Assembly: GCA_008933995.1 (NCBI GenBank)
Contig: WARS01000036.1
Coordinates: 20,445,285-20,509,284, forward strand
Direction of reading: 5' to 3'
DNA length: 64,000 nucleotides
Origin: Datnioides undecimradiatus
Taxonomy: Eukaryota > Chordata > Actinopteri > Lobotiformes > Datnioididae
Position numbers and translations under genes: made by a program
In this document: piece by piece, positions 24,560-35,170 of the stretch
How the letters are laid out: every line of letters begins with the position of its first letter
Numbering within the stretch: the stretch's first letter is position 1
Notes under the pieces: generated by a model
Database searches by the model: none
What the model was told of the DNA's origin: nothing
The model's input: the letters and a program-made list of their open reading frames with translations, nothing else

Positions 24560-24960
24560 GAAGCACTTACGCCAATAATAATGACCATTTATAGAGCAGA
24601 GCCAGTTATAATTATGTTGATTTATTGTCTATTGTGGTTTTCCAATTTCCTCCCTCCCTTTTTTATCCTCTTTGAGCGCTCCTGTCAAGTTTTAGCGTCT
24701 TATTTATTCAGTTTTATGTGACTCAGATTGATTTTCTTGTTTTTTGTCACCTCAAGCCTTCCCTTTTTTCCCCACTCATCAATTATTTGGAGATGGATTT
24801 AAGACGACGCCAGAGAAAGGCCCAGATCTCCTGCCCACGTTTTCCTGCCAAGACCGGGTCCACGTCTCTGCTCCTGTAGAGTCCACATTGGAGCCAGGCC
24901 TCTTGTTGCCGGGCATTTTTATTGATACACAAAACAAACATTCAGCTCACAGTTATTAGG
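24560..24960. promoter_or_regulatory. Candidate conserved non-coding element
   Basis: A+T-rich left part with AATAATAATGACC near 24573 and TTATAATTATG near 24605. A more balanced right part runs from 24780 to 24960 and ends in a TTTATTGAT word. No open frame. Confidence 0.35.
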
Positions 24961-26089
24961 ACTGAGCCAGGGCTCCATTGATTGGTCTGACACCAGTTTC
25001 ACATCTGCTCCAGCTTGATGGCGAGCTGAATAACAGAGTTCATCTGAAAATCGATGCTTTTTCTGATGCGATCAGTGTTCGATTGAGATGTTAAAACAGC
25101 AACAGCTTTTCAAATGTTAACATCGGCCTTCTTAAAGTCTTATTTTGGCACTGAGATCGTAACAAATGCATCTTTTCAAATGCGGACACCCAGAAACACA
25201 CGAAGCTGATCTCTAACAGCTTTTCATGCTTAACATTTGGGAGATATGAAAGGTTTGCTGGGATGTGACAACTCCTAAGCACAGCTCATGCTCTTCTATA
25301 GCAAGATAACCACCAACTGGTTAGTCAGTCTGTTAGTCTGTTGAGTGCAATCCTGTGTTTGCACCATGTAGTTAGCATAAAATGCTGTGATATGGACAGT
25401 AATGCAATCTGAGCCGATAGGATGGCTAATGGTCCTTTTAGCTTAGCTCAGTTGCTAACAGGACACGAATTGCTCATTGACTTTTCTATAATAACTGTGT
25501 GTAAACACGATGCAACGAGCTACAATAGTCCGAGACACGTTGCAGTGGAAGGCTGATCTTCTGATTGAAGCGTTTCCATTTGAGTAAATGGGGTTTTCCA
25601 CAGTCTTCTGCCGTTTTAACCCCGTGTTTGTTTGTTTGTTTGTTGGTTGGTCTGTTTGTTTGAATTCAAGCACAAACCCATATTTCTATGGCATTCATAA
25701 TGAAATACATAATCCGTGCTCAAATATAAAAACAGCTACATTTCCATTAAGTTGACAAGGTTAAGTAACTAGAAATGTTCTTGATAGATATACAGTTTGG
25801 TTATGAAACCCAATGAAATACAGCACTACAGTAAATTGAATTGCTGATCCTTACTCACGGAGACCTAAACCCTGAGAGGAAACCATTTCTCTGTTGAGTT
25901 GTTATGTCACCCCGTCCTTTTCATATACAGCCTGAGAGGAATGAGAGAGAGAAATGGATGTTATTCCAAAGACGCATCATACAAGGACATTCAGCCCAGA
26001 TGACAGGACCTTCTGCCTTCACAAACCACCAATAATAATGATGATGAATGGATTCGGTCAGATGGCGATTGTCTCCATCTTCCTGCATG
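24961..26089. other. Non-coding spacer
   Basis: Only the TTTG tract at 25626 stands out. Confidence 0.5.
25626..25662. repeat. (TTTG)n microsatellite, imperfect
   Basis: TTTG tetranucleotides with TTGG interruptions near 25642-25650. Confidence 0.9.
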
Positions 26090-26260
26090 CCTGTTTATCA
26101 ATATGAGATGGATCATCAAATCGCTCCTCACGGTTTTCTCAAGGCTTTGGTCAATAGTCTCTCCAATTAACATCCAATTACCCCGACCAGTATTAATCAC
26201 CTGGGACCAAGGGCAGTGAAGTTTGTAAAAGGTCACATATGTGCAATGAAGATTAACAGT
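26090..26260. promoter_or_regulatory. Candidate conserved element with paired CCAATTA motifs
   Basis: CCAATTA occurs at 26163-26169 and again at 26174-26180, 11 bp apart, about one helical turn. A TATTAATC word follows, then CACCTG at 26198-26203. This looks like a composite homeodomain/E-box element. Confidence 0.4.
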
Positions 26261-27464
26261 GACATGCCATCGATTGGCTGGCAGGAAGGTTAATGCAGTG
26301 GCTGCGTTGTAAGCTGTTGCAGCTGCAGCGGGAAGAATCAGGGGCGGTAACAGGAGCGATGCCGCCTCTGACTCGGGTGCACAGGTAATGGATAAGGCTG
26401 GCGTTTCTATTCTGTGTGTTTCATATTGTCATCAAAAGAGCAAAACCAACTAGAAAATGCTTCATTCGGAGAAAAATGCGGCGTGATTGTTGGTCGCTGA
26501 ATTGCGGCGCCTGAATGGCGGCGAGCTGAACTGTGGTGCTTGATGAATACCTGGGAGCCACATGGAATCCTGGAAACGCTGCGAACCAAATTGCACGCTG
26601 CAAAAACCGACTCCAGACGAGCAAATTGAGTATAAAATAGTATAAATGATGAGAATAGGCAGAGTGTCAGGGGAGCTTTGGAATAAAGTAAAGGATGGAG
26701 CAAAGATTAAAGCAAAAAGACAGGTTTTTGTGTAATCAATACAACATTATCGTGGCAGTTAAAGTCCAGGTACTGAACGAGTTTTAAGTGCAGGGACTGA
26801 AGCTGAGGTGTACAGGTAAACCTCTCCTGGCATTGATTAAACCCCTAAAAACTCATCTCTGTTCATCAAAATTACATTTTTACAAGCGTTCGTTCTCCTT
26901 ATGCCTTCAGATGGCTTTGATGTAACTCCTTAACACCTGAACGCCTCCACCTCCAATGACCCCGCCAACGCTCGCCTCAATAAAACCCTTGTTTTTTCAG
27001 CTACTGCACGCCACACGGAGGCAAGTGGTGGCAGTGTAGGAGCAATGCAGCCAAACACGTTGCAACTGGAAACTGATTCAGAAGAAGAGCAACTTGTACA
27101 CCGTCGCCTACAACCCTCATTGTGCCAGAGCATTGATATGGAAAGCTGCACTTCACAATTAGTGTTGTGTAACATATGAAACAAGAACATGTCCGTATGT
27201 GCGGTTTTCGGGACTGCCACTGATACGCTGCAGTTCAATGCCATTGCACTGATCTCTCACCTCACCCCTGAGCTGTTCTGCAGCATCTAAAAAGCATCCC
27301 ATGGACGTGCTGACGTGTTAAAAACCTGATTTTAAGAGCTGAGTCGCTGAGTGAGCAACACTCTTAAGTCAAAGTGCTTGAAGTGAAATCACAAGCAGAG
27401 TTGACGGCGTACTCGTGATGTTAGTTATGTCTGGTAACAGGAGTAAAGTTAGCTGGGCCTCCCT
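26261..27464. other. Non-coding spacer
   Basis: The 26440-26600 stretch is mildly CNE-like. No coding signal in the roughly 100-codon minus-strand open frames. Confidence 0.5.
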
Positions 27465-27664
27465 GGTGGTTGCTAATGCTAGCGAACTAGCAGGTGGTTG
27501 CTAACACCTGTGGTTTGAACATGGCTTAGTAGGTTGATAACAAGTGGTTACCACTTTCCAGCTGGTTGCTTATGACAGTAGGCAGTGGTTGCTACGTGGT
27601 TGCTATGGCGTCCCTTTGTAAACACATCAGGGATGGTTGCCATGGTATTTTTAAGTGGTTGCTG
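27465..27664. repeat. Degenerate GGTTGCTA repeat
   Basis: GGTTGC occurs seven times in 200 bp (27468, 27496, 27564, 27587, 27598, 27635, 27657), mostly followed by TA or T. An isolated GGTTGCTAT is at 30328. It looks like a decayed minisatellite; I recall GTGGTTGCTAGG-type repeats from other fish. Confidence 0.6.
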
Positions 27665-28802
27665 TAATGTTTGTGTGTGGACATAATGAAAAGAGAAGCT
27701 TCTGCCACTCTCTGAATGAATGTGTGTTATTATATTTACTGGTTTATTGTTTTTAAGCTCAATGACTTGACTCAATGGACCGAGTCAAAATAAACTGCAG
27801 CGCTTATGGTAATGAAGGAACATGTCACCCAGTGCAAGAGTGTGACTGATGTCTTTTTAATAGATTTCAGAGGACAATGGCACAGCTGAGAGGAAGAGGA
27901 TGTATCAGCATTTGGCTGCGGAGGCAACACTTGTTAATAGCATCGATTGATTGTTGTTCTGGCCTTTTGTTTCTTTCAAAAACTGTCAATTTGATAAATA
28001 TAGAGCATGTAAAAATGCATTTTACCTGTTTATTGTACACATCACGCTCTGAGTACAGACGCTGAGACGCTGTGTCGGCCATTTTCACATCCATCACTGT
28101 CACCTCCCTCACATGAAGTTAGATTTGCTTCATGCTGGGCGACATTTTTCAGAGCCCCTGCAGCCAAACAGACCTCTGTAAAGGGTTTTTTATCCCCGTG
28201 GCAACTCGGGTGAATTTAATCTAATCATGTATTTCTCTCTATCTGTCTTCCATCCAGTTCTGGTTGGACAATAAAGTTATATTCTGTTCTATTCAATGAC
28301 CGTGCGATCATCAATCTTGAGGTGCAAAGGACACTCTGAAGACTTTTTCCAATAAAAATGGCTTTGCTGCTCCTAAAGGATTTGTCTTCCTTGCTGTAGC
28401 AGTGCATGTAGGAGCTGCACGATGATAAACAGAGCACGGAGTAAACACAAACATCATCAGTGAATATGACAGTAACCTGCAGCCGGACGTTAGCATCTGA
28501 AACAGAGGAGCAGGCGCGGGGCCACTGCCAGCTGACCGAGTTCTGATGGCACAGAGAGAAATGCAATTACCTTGCCCTTGTCTGGGAAGATGTCCTCTTC
28601 CTTACACGCACATGTAACACACGCACACCCCTCATGCATTCAACACAAGGGCAGGTCCTGGACTTGACCTGTCTTCTTCATCTTTCAGGCATTGTTCCAT
28701 TATGCGCTGGCAGCAGTGCATCAATAGCAGGCTCATCCGTGGAGAAGTCGCCATCACAAATCAATAACGTTTGAAAATCTATCATATGCAATACGCCGCC
28801 GC
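27665..28802. other. Non-coding spacer
   Basis: A 113-codon minus-strand open frame at 28225-28566 has no recognisable domain. No repeats. CNE-like texture appears from about 28680. Confidence 0.45.
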
Positions 28803-28961
28803 CCAGACGCATGCCGTCTGATGTGCCAATGCAGCAGCCCGATGCTGACACCAATATTTCTGCGTCTGCCCTTGGGATAATTGATTTTTCTTGGATTAGC
28901 GAAAGGATAATGGACTGGTGAAACACGCAGTATATCACAAACTCGGGGCTGTGATGAATTT
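28803..28961 (+). promoter_or_regulatory. Duplicated non-coding element, copy 1
   Basis: Aligns with 29689-29844 in the same orientation. The core 28867-28961 starts TGCCCTTG and ends GTGATGAATTT. The two copies share ACAAACTC, TTGAAACA/GTGAAACA, AAAGGA, ATAATT and AATTT blocks in the same order, about 70% identical over 95 bp. A GCATGCCG word lies 58 bp upstream of the core here and 56 bp upstream in copy 2. Confidence 0.7.
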
Positions 28962-29149
28962 TGCAACATCTTTATACGTGCAGGGTTGTAAACATGAGCG
29001 CACAGGCCCGGCATCCACACGCAAACACAGAGTAGCAAATGTCCTTAATCTAATTACAAAACCATTCCAAGACAAACAGAGGCATGTTAACACACACACA
29101 CACACACACACCCAGGCCTCTCTCTTATCTCTTACAGCAGCCGCTCTGC
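28962..29149. repeat. Spacer with (CA)10 microsatellite
   Basis: A pure CA/AC run lies at 29090-29111, in otherwise single-copy-looking sequence containing CTAATTAC near 29050. Confidence 0.85.
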
Positions 29150-29470
29150 CAGGGGAGTCATGATTTAGGCCTTGATCCTTGGCGTCCCTGGAGATGCTGC
29201 GCTTGATTACTGCGGCCTGCCTGCTAGATCGATGAGTCATCAATAACAGTAATAATGTCTAACATGCCGCGGCTAGCCCTCGCCGTTGCCTTCATGACGG
29301 CTCCCGGGCAAAAAGGGAATCGAGTCAATATGTGGCGAGACGTCTATAAAAAAATCAGCCATAACTGTGTGTGGGAACGCTTTGATGATGGGGCCTAATT
29401 AAACAGTCGGGCTGACCCTCTCGGTAACATGCAGAAACAACTGGGACAGTGGAGACAGATACATAAACAT
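29150..29470. promoter_or_regulatory. Strong candidate conserved non-coding element
   Basis: TGAGTCA (AP-1 type) lies at 29233-29239, beside an ATCGAT palindrome. CTTTGATG (TCF/LEF type) is near 29380 and CTAATTAAA near 29396. It lies between the two copies of the duplicated element. Confidence 0.45.
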
Positions 29471-29688
29471 GCATATACATTCATGTAAGTTTTGTTTGTT
29501 TTCTGTTCGTTTGTATATGCATGCATGGACAAACATGTGCATGTAAATAATTAATGAAGCAGCGGTGAGCAGTGCATATGTGTTTACACAAGTCTAACCC
29601 AGCTAATTTGGTCTTTAATTCAGCTTTATAATAATAATATTCTGTAGTCTCAGGCGTACCTGTCCTCCAGCTCTGAAGCACCTGATTC
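29471..29688. other. Non-coding spacer between CNE candidates
   Basis: Contains ATGCATGCATG near 29518 and a short AATAATAAT run near 29630. Nothing else. Confidence 0.5.
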
Positions 29689-29844
29689 AGCTGCATGCCG
29701 CTGGAAGATAAATGGAAAACTCTGTTTTCCAATGAGTTTTTGTCTGTTTGCCCTTGAAATAATTACTTTTTTCCTGGTTGAGCAAAAGGACATAATGTTG
29801 TTGAAACATGCATTTCATGACAAACTCAGGGCCGTGATTAATTT
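29689..29844 (+). promoter_or_regulatory. Duplicated non-coding element, copy 2
   Basis: Counterpart of 28803-28961. The core 29749-29844 starts TGCCCTTG and ends GTGATTAATTT. Differences from copy 1 are spread evenly as substitutions with one or two small indels. This suggests an old duplication kept under some constraint, not a recent repeat. Confidence 0.7.
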
Positions 29845-30138
29845 ACGTTTATTAAAGAGTATTTTGATCAAATAGCTGCTGACACACCTCGACCATACTC
29901 TCTGATATTGTGTTGCTCTCTCTCTTCAGTCTAACGGGGCTAGGTGAGCTATCAGTTGGTTTATTTCAGCTGTGTTAGTTAGCACAGTTAGCTTCACCAC
30001 GGCTACATGCTAAGTGTAAATATAGCATCATTCCTCCATAAGACCTCGCTTGTGTGATACAGCCTGTTCAGTTTTAGCAATGCAAACCTTATCACATCAA
30101 TACGCTGTTTGGAGTTGCTTGTAAAGTAGTCGTTACAA
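29845..30138. other. Spacer with TTAGC-rich sequence
   Basis: GTTAGTTAGC and GTTAGC words near 29970-30000 may belong to a decayed extension of the element that follows. Confidence 0.4.
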
Positions 30139-30269
30139 GTTAGCCTAGCTTAGCATAAAGGCTGGAAGTGGAGGGGGTAGCTAGCTTAGCTCTGTCCAAA
30201 ATGTGGTAGTTGCAAGTTTGGATCTGCTTACCTGGCTCTTTCAAGGCTTTATGCTAAGCTAAGCTAATC
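30139..30269. mobile_element. MITE-like element with terminal inverted repeats
   Basis: The left end reads GTTAGCCTAGCTTAGCATAA, followed by AG (30139-30160). The right end, read on the minus strand from about 30268, gives GATTAGCTTAGCTTAGCATA, followed by AAG, a near-perfect inverted pair of about 22 bp around a roughly 85-bp centre. I recall longer copies with the same ends as a common teleost dispersed repeat; this one looks internally shortened. No coding capacity. Confidence 0.7.
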
Positions 30270-30889
30270 ACATCCTGACTCCAGTCCCACATTTAAAGGT
30301 TGAATGTGTGCTTATTATCTGGTAGGTGGTTGCTATGTGCCCAGAGTCCCGCCCTCACAGCCTGCTGTGCTGTTATTGGCTGATGCCCTGAAAACTCCAG
30401 AAACAGACACAGTAAAGTAAAACACGGGGTTTCTGCAAACATGCATGTCAGCACACACTTCTGCTGGGTCCTGCTCATAGCTGGTGACTTTTGCATGAGT
30501 TTACATATTGTTTTTAAAATCCTCCTCATCCTGCCTTTAATGCACAGATGTGAGACCGATTCAGATTCTCTCATTTCTGTCTCTGAGACAATGCAAATGA
30601 GAGCAAAGAGATATGTGCTTTGCATTTTCACTGTTTCATCCACATAAGCGTATTATGTTCCTTTAATTGCTTTAAGCTTTTATTAAAACCTGCAAGATCC
30701 GACTCAGAGCAAATATAAGCTGCGAGGACGAGTCTCGCTCCTGACGCTTCTCTTTTTTCTGTCTTTTCAAAGTTTAATCGGAGGAATGCGTTTAGTATTC
30801 CGTGTCAGGAGGACTTCATGGGATGCCGTAGAGCCAGACCAGACGAATTAAGCTTTGATGACTTAATGATACGTTTCTGTGGTGCACCT
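30270..30889. other. Non-coding spacer
   Basis: The 116-codon minus-strand frame at 30293-30643 shows no domain. No repeats except the lone GGTTGCTAT at 30328. Confidence 0.5.
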
Positions 30890-31070
30890 GAGAGAGAGAG
30901 GGAGAGAGGGAGGGAGGGAGGGAGGGAGGGGTGACGACAGGCTACGAGAGACAAAATGATGAAAGTCTTTGAAGCTGCAAAGGCAGCAGCCACAGTAATA
31001 ACAAAGGGAATGATATTCATGAAAGAGTCGAGGAGAGAGAAAGAGAAAGCGAGGGAGAGAACGAGGCAAA
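30890..31070 (+). repeat. Purine-rich tract with (GA)n and (GGGA)n
   Basis: GA run 30890-30907, GGGA run 30907-30930, then a purine-biased stretch with a second AGAGA/GAAAG cluster at 31030-31065. Confidence 0.85.
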
Positions 31071-31089
31071 GTCCCAGGCCTTAAGGTAC

Positions 31090-31190
31090 CTCCTTGGTGA
31101 TTACCAGAAGGTAGGCATTAAACATAAATGCATAATTATGTTAACAATTAATACAATTATGTCAGCCCTCCCGGCGAGCATGTTCTGTGG
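31090..31190. promoter_or_regulatory. Candidate conserved element, homeodomain-rich
   Basis: In 50 bp: GCATTAAAC, the palindrome CATAATTATG (31131-31140), GTTAAC (31140-31145), CAATTAAT and ACAATTATG. Confidence 0.45.
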
Positions 31191-31289
31191 CTATGGTGTG
31201 TGTGTGGTGGGGGGCAGGAAGGGAGTGCACCTATTCTCCGTCGGTTTAACGTCTCAGTCAACACAACCTGGAAAAACAAACAAACGCCA

Positions 31290-31960
31290 TCGACCCCTTT
31301 TGTTGTTCGCATCCTCCCTCCTTCTGCCTTTCATCCCATCTGAACGTCTCCGTCTCCAGATCCGCCCACTCCTTTCTCCCAGATGCAAAAGCAGATGTGA
31401 GACCTCTTTAATGAAAAACACATGCGCATTACAATATGAAGAACAATAAAAATAACCATCTCCTTAAATTTATGTTTGTTTTCCCTTTCTCCCCGAGCCC
31501 GTCTTTATTCTCCTGCAGAGAAAACTCCCTATCAGGGTCCCTCCAGCAGCCGGGGCCTGCGGTTGGGTCAGGAACAGTGGAATAATACACTTTCGAACCA
31601 CGCAAGTCATCAAGGAAAAGTCAACTGTGATCATTCCCATGCAGACAGAAGCTTTCTGATTTTCATTCATCTGTTACCACTGCCTGTCACAGTCAATGCG
31701 ATTGCCTGTGCTGCATTTGGCAGCTTGCCTTTATCCGTATCCAGCATCTAGGCTCCGCTCTCTTCAAGGAACAAGTTTACATTTGCTGTCTCGGAGACAA
31801 AACCAGAGCTGTTCCCACATTGTTAAAGATTGATTATATGGATTCTTTTGTCTCTATAAACAATTCAGTGATCCCCACCAAAAAAGTGAATTTACAATTA
31901 CAGAAGAGAGACGGGGGCGGAAAGCTGCGGAGAGATACAAAAAGGTTGGATCTGTTTTGG
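31290..31960. promoter_or_regulatory. Candidate conserved non-coding region
   Basis: CNE-like texture through most of the span. The strongest part is 31590-31900, with AAGTCATCAAGG near 31609, TGCTGCATTTGGC near 31709, AAAGATTGATTATATGG near 31825 and AATTTACAATTAC near 31888. No open frame of substance. Confidence 0.4.
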
Positions 31961-32398
31961 GGACGTGAGCGACGCAGCGAACGTCGCTGCAGTTTGTGGT
32001 GTTTTGTTTCGTATCCGCCAGGACAGAAATAAACATGTTCATATACATAACCAAGCTAAATATAACAGCGCTCTATTCTGCGTTTTAAAGCCTTCGTCAA
32101 GGCTACAGATATTAATATATTTGGGCTCTGATTAGCGTCCTTTTTGAAACCAGATGTTATTTAAAGCATCGTTAAATATTTTAATATTAATGCACCCGCT
32201 GATTTTGCATGATGTGAGAGGTGCAGAGCATTATCACCGACTCTGCGCTTCTCTCCGGCTCCTGGTAGCGTGTTGCCACCTCTCATCTCATTGTTTGGGT
32301 GTAATGGCCCCCAGCTTGACTGTTTTTGGTTCAGCCTCTCCACTCTCATCAGCCTCATTTTCAGAAGTAGCGGCACAAAAGCTCTGACGAACCCACGG
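31961..32398. other. Non-coding spacer
   Basis: A+T-rich TTAATATTAATG near 32179. Otherwise nothing. Confidence 0.5.
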
Positions 32399-32487
32399 AG
32401 CGCTACCTGCACGGCACCGGATGGCAAACAGGCAAAGTTAGAGGCGTTGCAATTAGCAGCTAAAGAGCCTGGTGCTGGTGGTGGAGT
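32399..32487 (+). mobile_element. Fragment of an old interspersed repeat (copy D)
   Basis: Shares CGCTACCTGC, GCACC, an ATGGCAAA-type word and TTAGCAGCTAAAGAG with copies C and A in the same order, so it bridges the two. This is evidence for one longer ancestral element. Confidence 0.55.
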
Positions 32488-34149
32488 TCAGAGCATCAAC
32501 TGGACACAAACTCCTAAAAATGCTCTCTAAGCATGTGCCACCCCTAATTATTAACTAGTTTTCATCATCTACAGTACAGGTGTTTGTTTTTGGCATGAAC
32601 CCCACATAAAGTTTCCATTTTGGCGTCCAAGAGAAAGAGTTTGGGCATCCTTGGTTTAGAGCACTTACTTCTTTCATTAACAGTGTTGTCGGCTTTGTTC
32701 AGTGCCCATCTCAGCCCTCCATCCACACTGAGCTGGAGCTTCTTTCATGAACGGCTCCCAGAGTGTAAACATCTATAAAGGCCGGCTTGTCCTTTCGGTG
32801 AATGCGGTGGAAATAGCTTTTCAAGGCACTGATGCGAGCGTAAACAGTCGCAGCTCGCGGGGCGCTCGGCAGCGAGGCTAAGAAAACAAACCTTTTGTCT
32901 CGTCTTACTTCTCCTGTGATCGCTCACTGTACATGCAGCTGGTCACACAACACAGCCACTGTCACTTAGAGCCACTGCGCGTTCCTACCTGTACTCACGT
33001 TGACTTTGTCAGACAATGAAAGCGAAAAACAACACTAGACCTCTGATTGAACTGTTGCTCTGATGTGTCTGACTCTCATACTCAATAAAGAAGGCACGCC
33101 ATAATGAAAAGTGCACGTAGGCACGGGCGAACGCTGCTAAACAGGTGGAGTATGTCATGTTTTATATTATTTCTATGCACGGCTGTATTGTGCTTTAGCT
33201 GATGCAGCAGAGTTAGGGAGAGAGGAGGATAAACACGGCTATATTTACAGACTAAAGCTGGAGAAAGGTACAAAATAAACCAATTACAGCAAACAAATCA
33301 TACTGATAAATTGGTTGTTGACAATGTTGTAACAAAGATGGCCCCGCAAGTCCACATGAAAAGATGTCTTCATTTACGCAGAGCGGCTCGTCAGCATGTT
33401 CGGGGCGATGGGGGGCTACATGAACGCTGCCACTCCCTCTGGAATAATGTCTGTAAACACCTGCGTGACCGATGATGCAGAGCGTAGATGTAAGTGATGT
33501 TCTTTGTCCTGCTGCTCTTTTGTTTCACTTCTTTAAACTATTAAACCGTGCCCGCCAGTGACACAGCGTAATGGCCTCAGAAGTGATGAACTGCAGCACG
33601 CCCAGTGACAACAGGAAGGACTGTGCAGTCAGGTTGAATTCGAGGCGGCGGATGGGCCTGAAGGTCACCTGACTCTCCTGCTGGAGACCAGGGTTTGCAT
33701 GGTGTCTTTACGAGCAATGCCTCGTTTGACCTGTGACGTGCAGCCAGGTTTACACATTAACATCAGCCCATCAGTCATGGAACGCTCTGATCGGCCTGTG
33801 AAAACAGTAAATGGGCCCCGTGGTTCTGCTGAAGCGTTGTCACGTCTGATGATGTCACCCGGTTGGAAAGGCGTGGAGAAAATGTCGCTGGTTGCATTTT
33901 GGGGATGTGGACCAGTGGGGTGAGACGACACGATATCAGCCCGGGAAAAGCCTGAATCAGGATCAGACAGATCTTGATCATAGCGGACCTAAGGAATCAG
34001 TCCACAGCGCCTCCTTCCTGATGACATCACACGGGCTGTAAATGACTGAGAGCTGACGGTATGACTCTGGAATCACGTAATCTGACGCAGTGACCACCCA
34101 AACGCACTAAATATCGTGTAAGAGCCAGTGTTTCTGGTGTTGTCATGAC
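32488..34149. other. Non-coding spacer
   Basis: No gene. An AAGATGGC (YY1-type) word is at 33335-33342 with a short plus-strand open frame after it (33397 onward, about 30 codons), too short to judge. The open frames at 33665-33981 overlap on both strands. Confidence 0.5.
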
Positions 34150-34480
34150 TTGTTACCGGGTTGTTACGCCTCTGCAGGAGTCTTGTTTGCCTCGCACGCC
34201 GTTGCCAAAGTGGTGCCAGTGGAATGTGCTTCTAATTAAGGAATACCTGGATTCCTCAACCTTCTCACAAGCACAAACAGAAACTCCCACCGCAAGGTCA
34301 ACAAACAAAGCGGCGGCCGTTACTTCACAATCGATGCTGATGTTGCAAAACAACTTTGCACTGGCTGATACAATCTGTTGCTTACAGTCATTGCTGTATC
34401 CATCCAGCTCCTGGCACATCAAACACCATCTGCGAGTAATTCACGTTATACCTGTGGTCATTTATCTGAGGCAGCAGCGT
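34150..34480. promoter_or_regulatory. Strong candidate conserved non-coding element
   Basis: GGAATG (TEAD-type) at 34221 and CTAATTAAG at 34232-34240, then more than 200 bp of repeat-free balanced sequence with ACAAAG near 34306. A 153-codon open frame spans it but has no domain and no codon-like periodicity that I can see. Confidence 0.45.
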
Positions 34481-34879
34481 CAAGAAGTGAGTGGTTGCCT
34501 TAAACAGACACTACTCAGTCATAAACATCTTTATCAGCTACTGAAACTAAATTTATTGACGATCGTGGCATCAAATCAGCAATATGAGGAAAATACTGAA
34601 ATCTAAATTAATGTAGACCTGCTCTTTCTCTTCTTAGAACATGAATTATTCATAAGCGATAACAGAAGCTCCCGCCGGCCTTGTCCTGGCGCCTCAGGTG
34701 GCGCCGTAGTTCAGCATCAGACTCTCGGTTTAACTAGCTGTTCGAGGAACTCCCATGAAATCCAAATAATTAACCGAATGTGTCGTTGACAAAAGGGGAT
34801 GAATCAGAGGAATCAGAGGAAATACGCACACACTCACACAAAAAAAGGCAATGAATGATCGTAACGAAAGAAAAGAGAG
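34481..34879. other. Non-coding spacer
   Basis: Has GGCGCCTCAGGTGGCGCC at 34689-34706, an inverted GGCGCC pair around CTCAGG/TGG. AATAATTAACC near 34765 suggests CNE-like content. A short GAATCAGAGG duplication lies at 34801-34820. Confidence 0.45.
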
Positions 34880-35170
34880 AACCCATTCGCGGTATCCTGC
34901 GGAGTCAAAGCCATAAACAAAAGGCTGTAATGAGATATGGGCTTTGAGCTTTTCGCCGTTTCATCCGGAGGTTTGTCTCGTTCGAATCATACGAGTACAG
35001 GAAGCGCTGATTGCTCCGAGACAAAAACAAATACATCCTTTTATAGCCTGGACATTCATTTGAATCTGCGCCTTCCCTCTCCAATGCTCTGGGGGTGAAG
35101 GCAGAATATGTATTCTCTAAAGTTTTATAGCGATATGTTGTATCCACTTACCCTGGGCCACTGAAAGCAA
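34880..35170. promoter_or_regulatory. Strong candidate conserved non-coding element
   Basis: Repeat-free CpG-containing sequence with GCCATAAACAAAAGG near 34910, GTAATGAGATATGGGC near 34927 and TATAGCGATATG near 35126. Confidence 0.4.

Noticed and set aside
33397..33500. Short plus-strand open frame after a YY1-type word
   Set aside because: About 30 codons, no similarity recognised, too short to support.
34145..34606. 153-codon plus-strand open frame
   Set aside because: Lies in CNE-like sequence with an overlapping minus-strand frame. No recognisable protein family and no typical exon boundaries.
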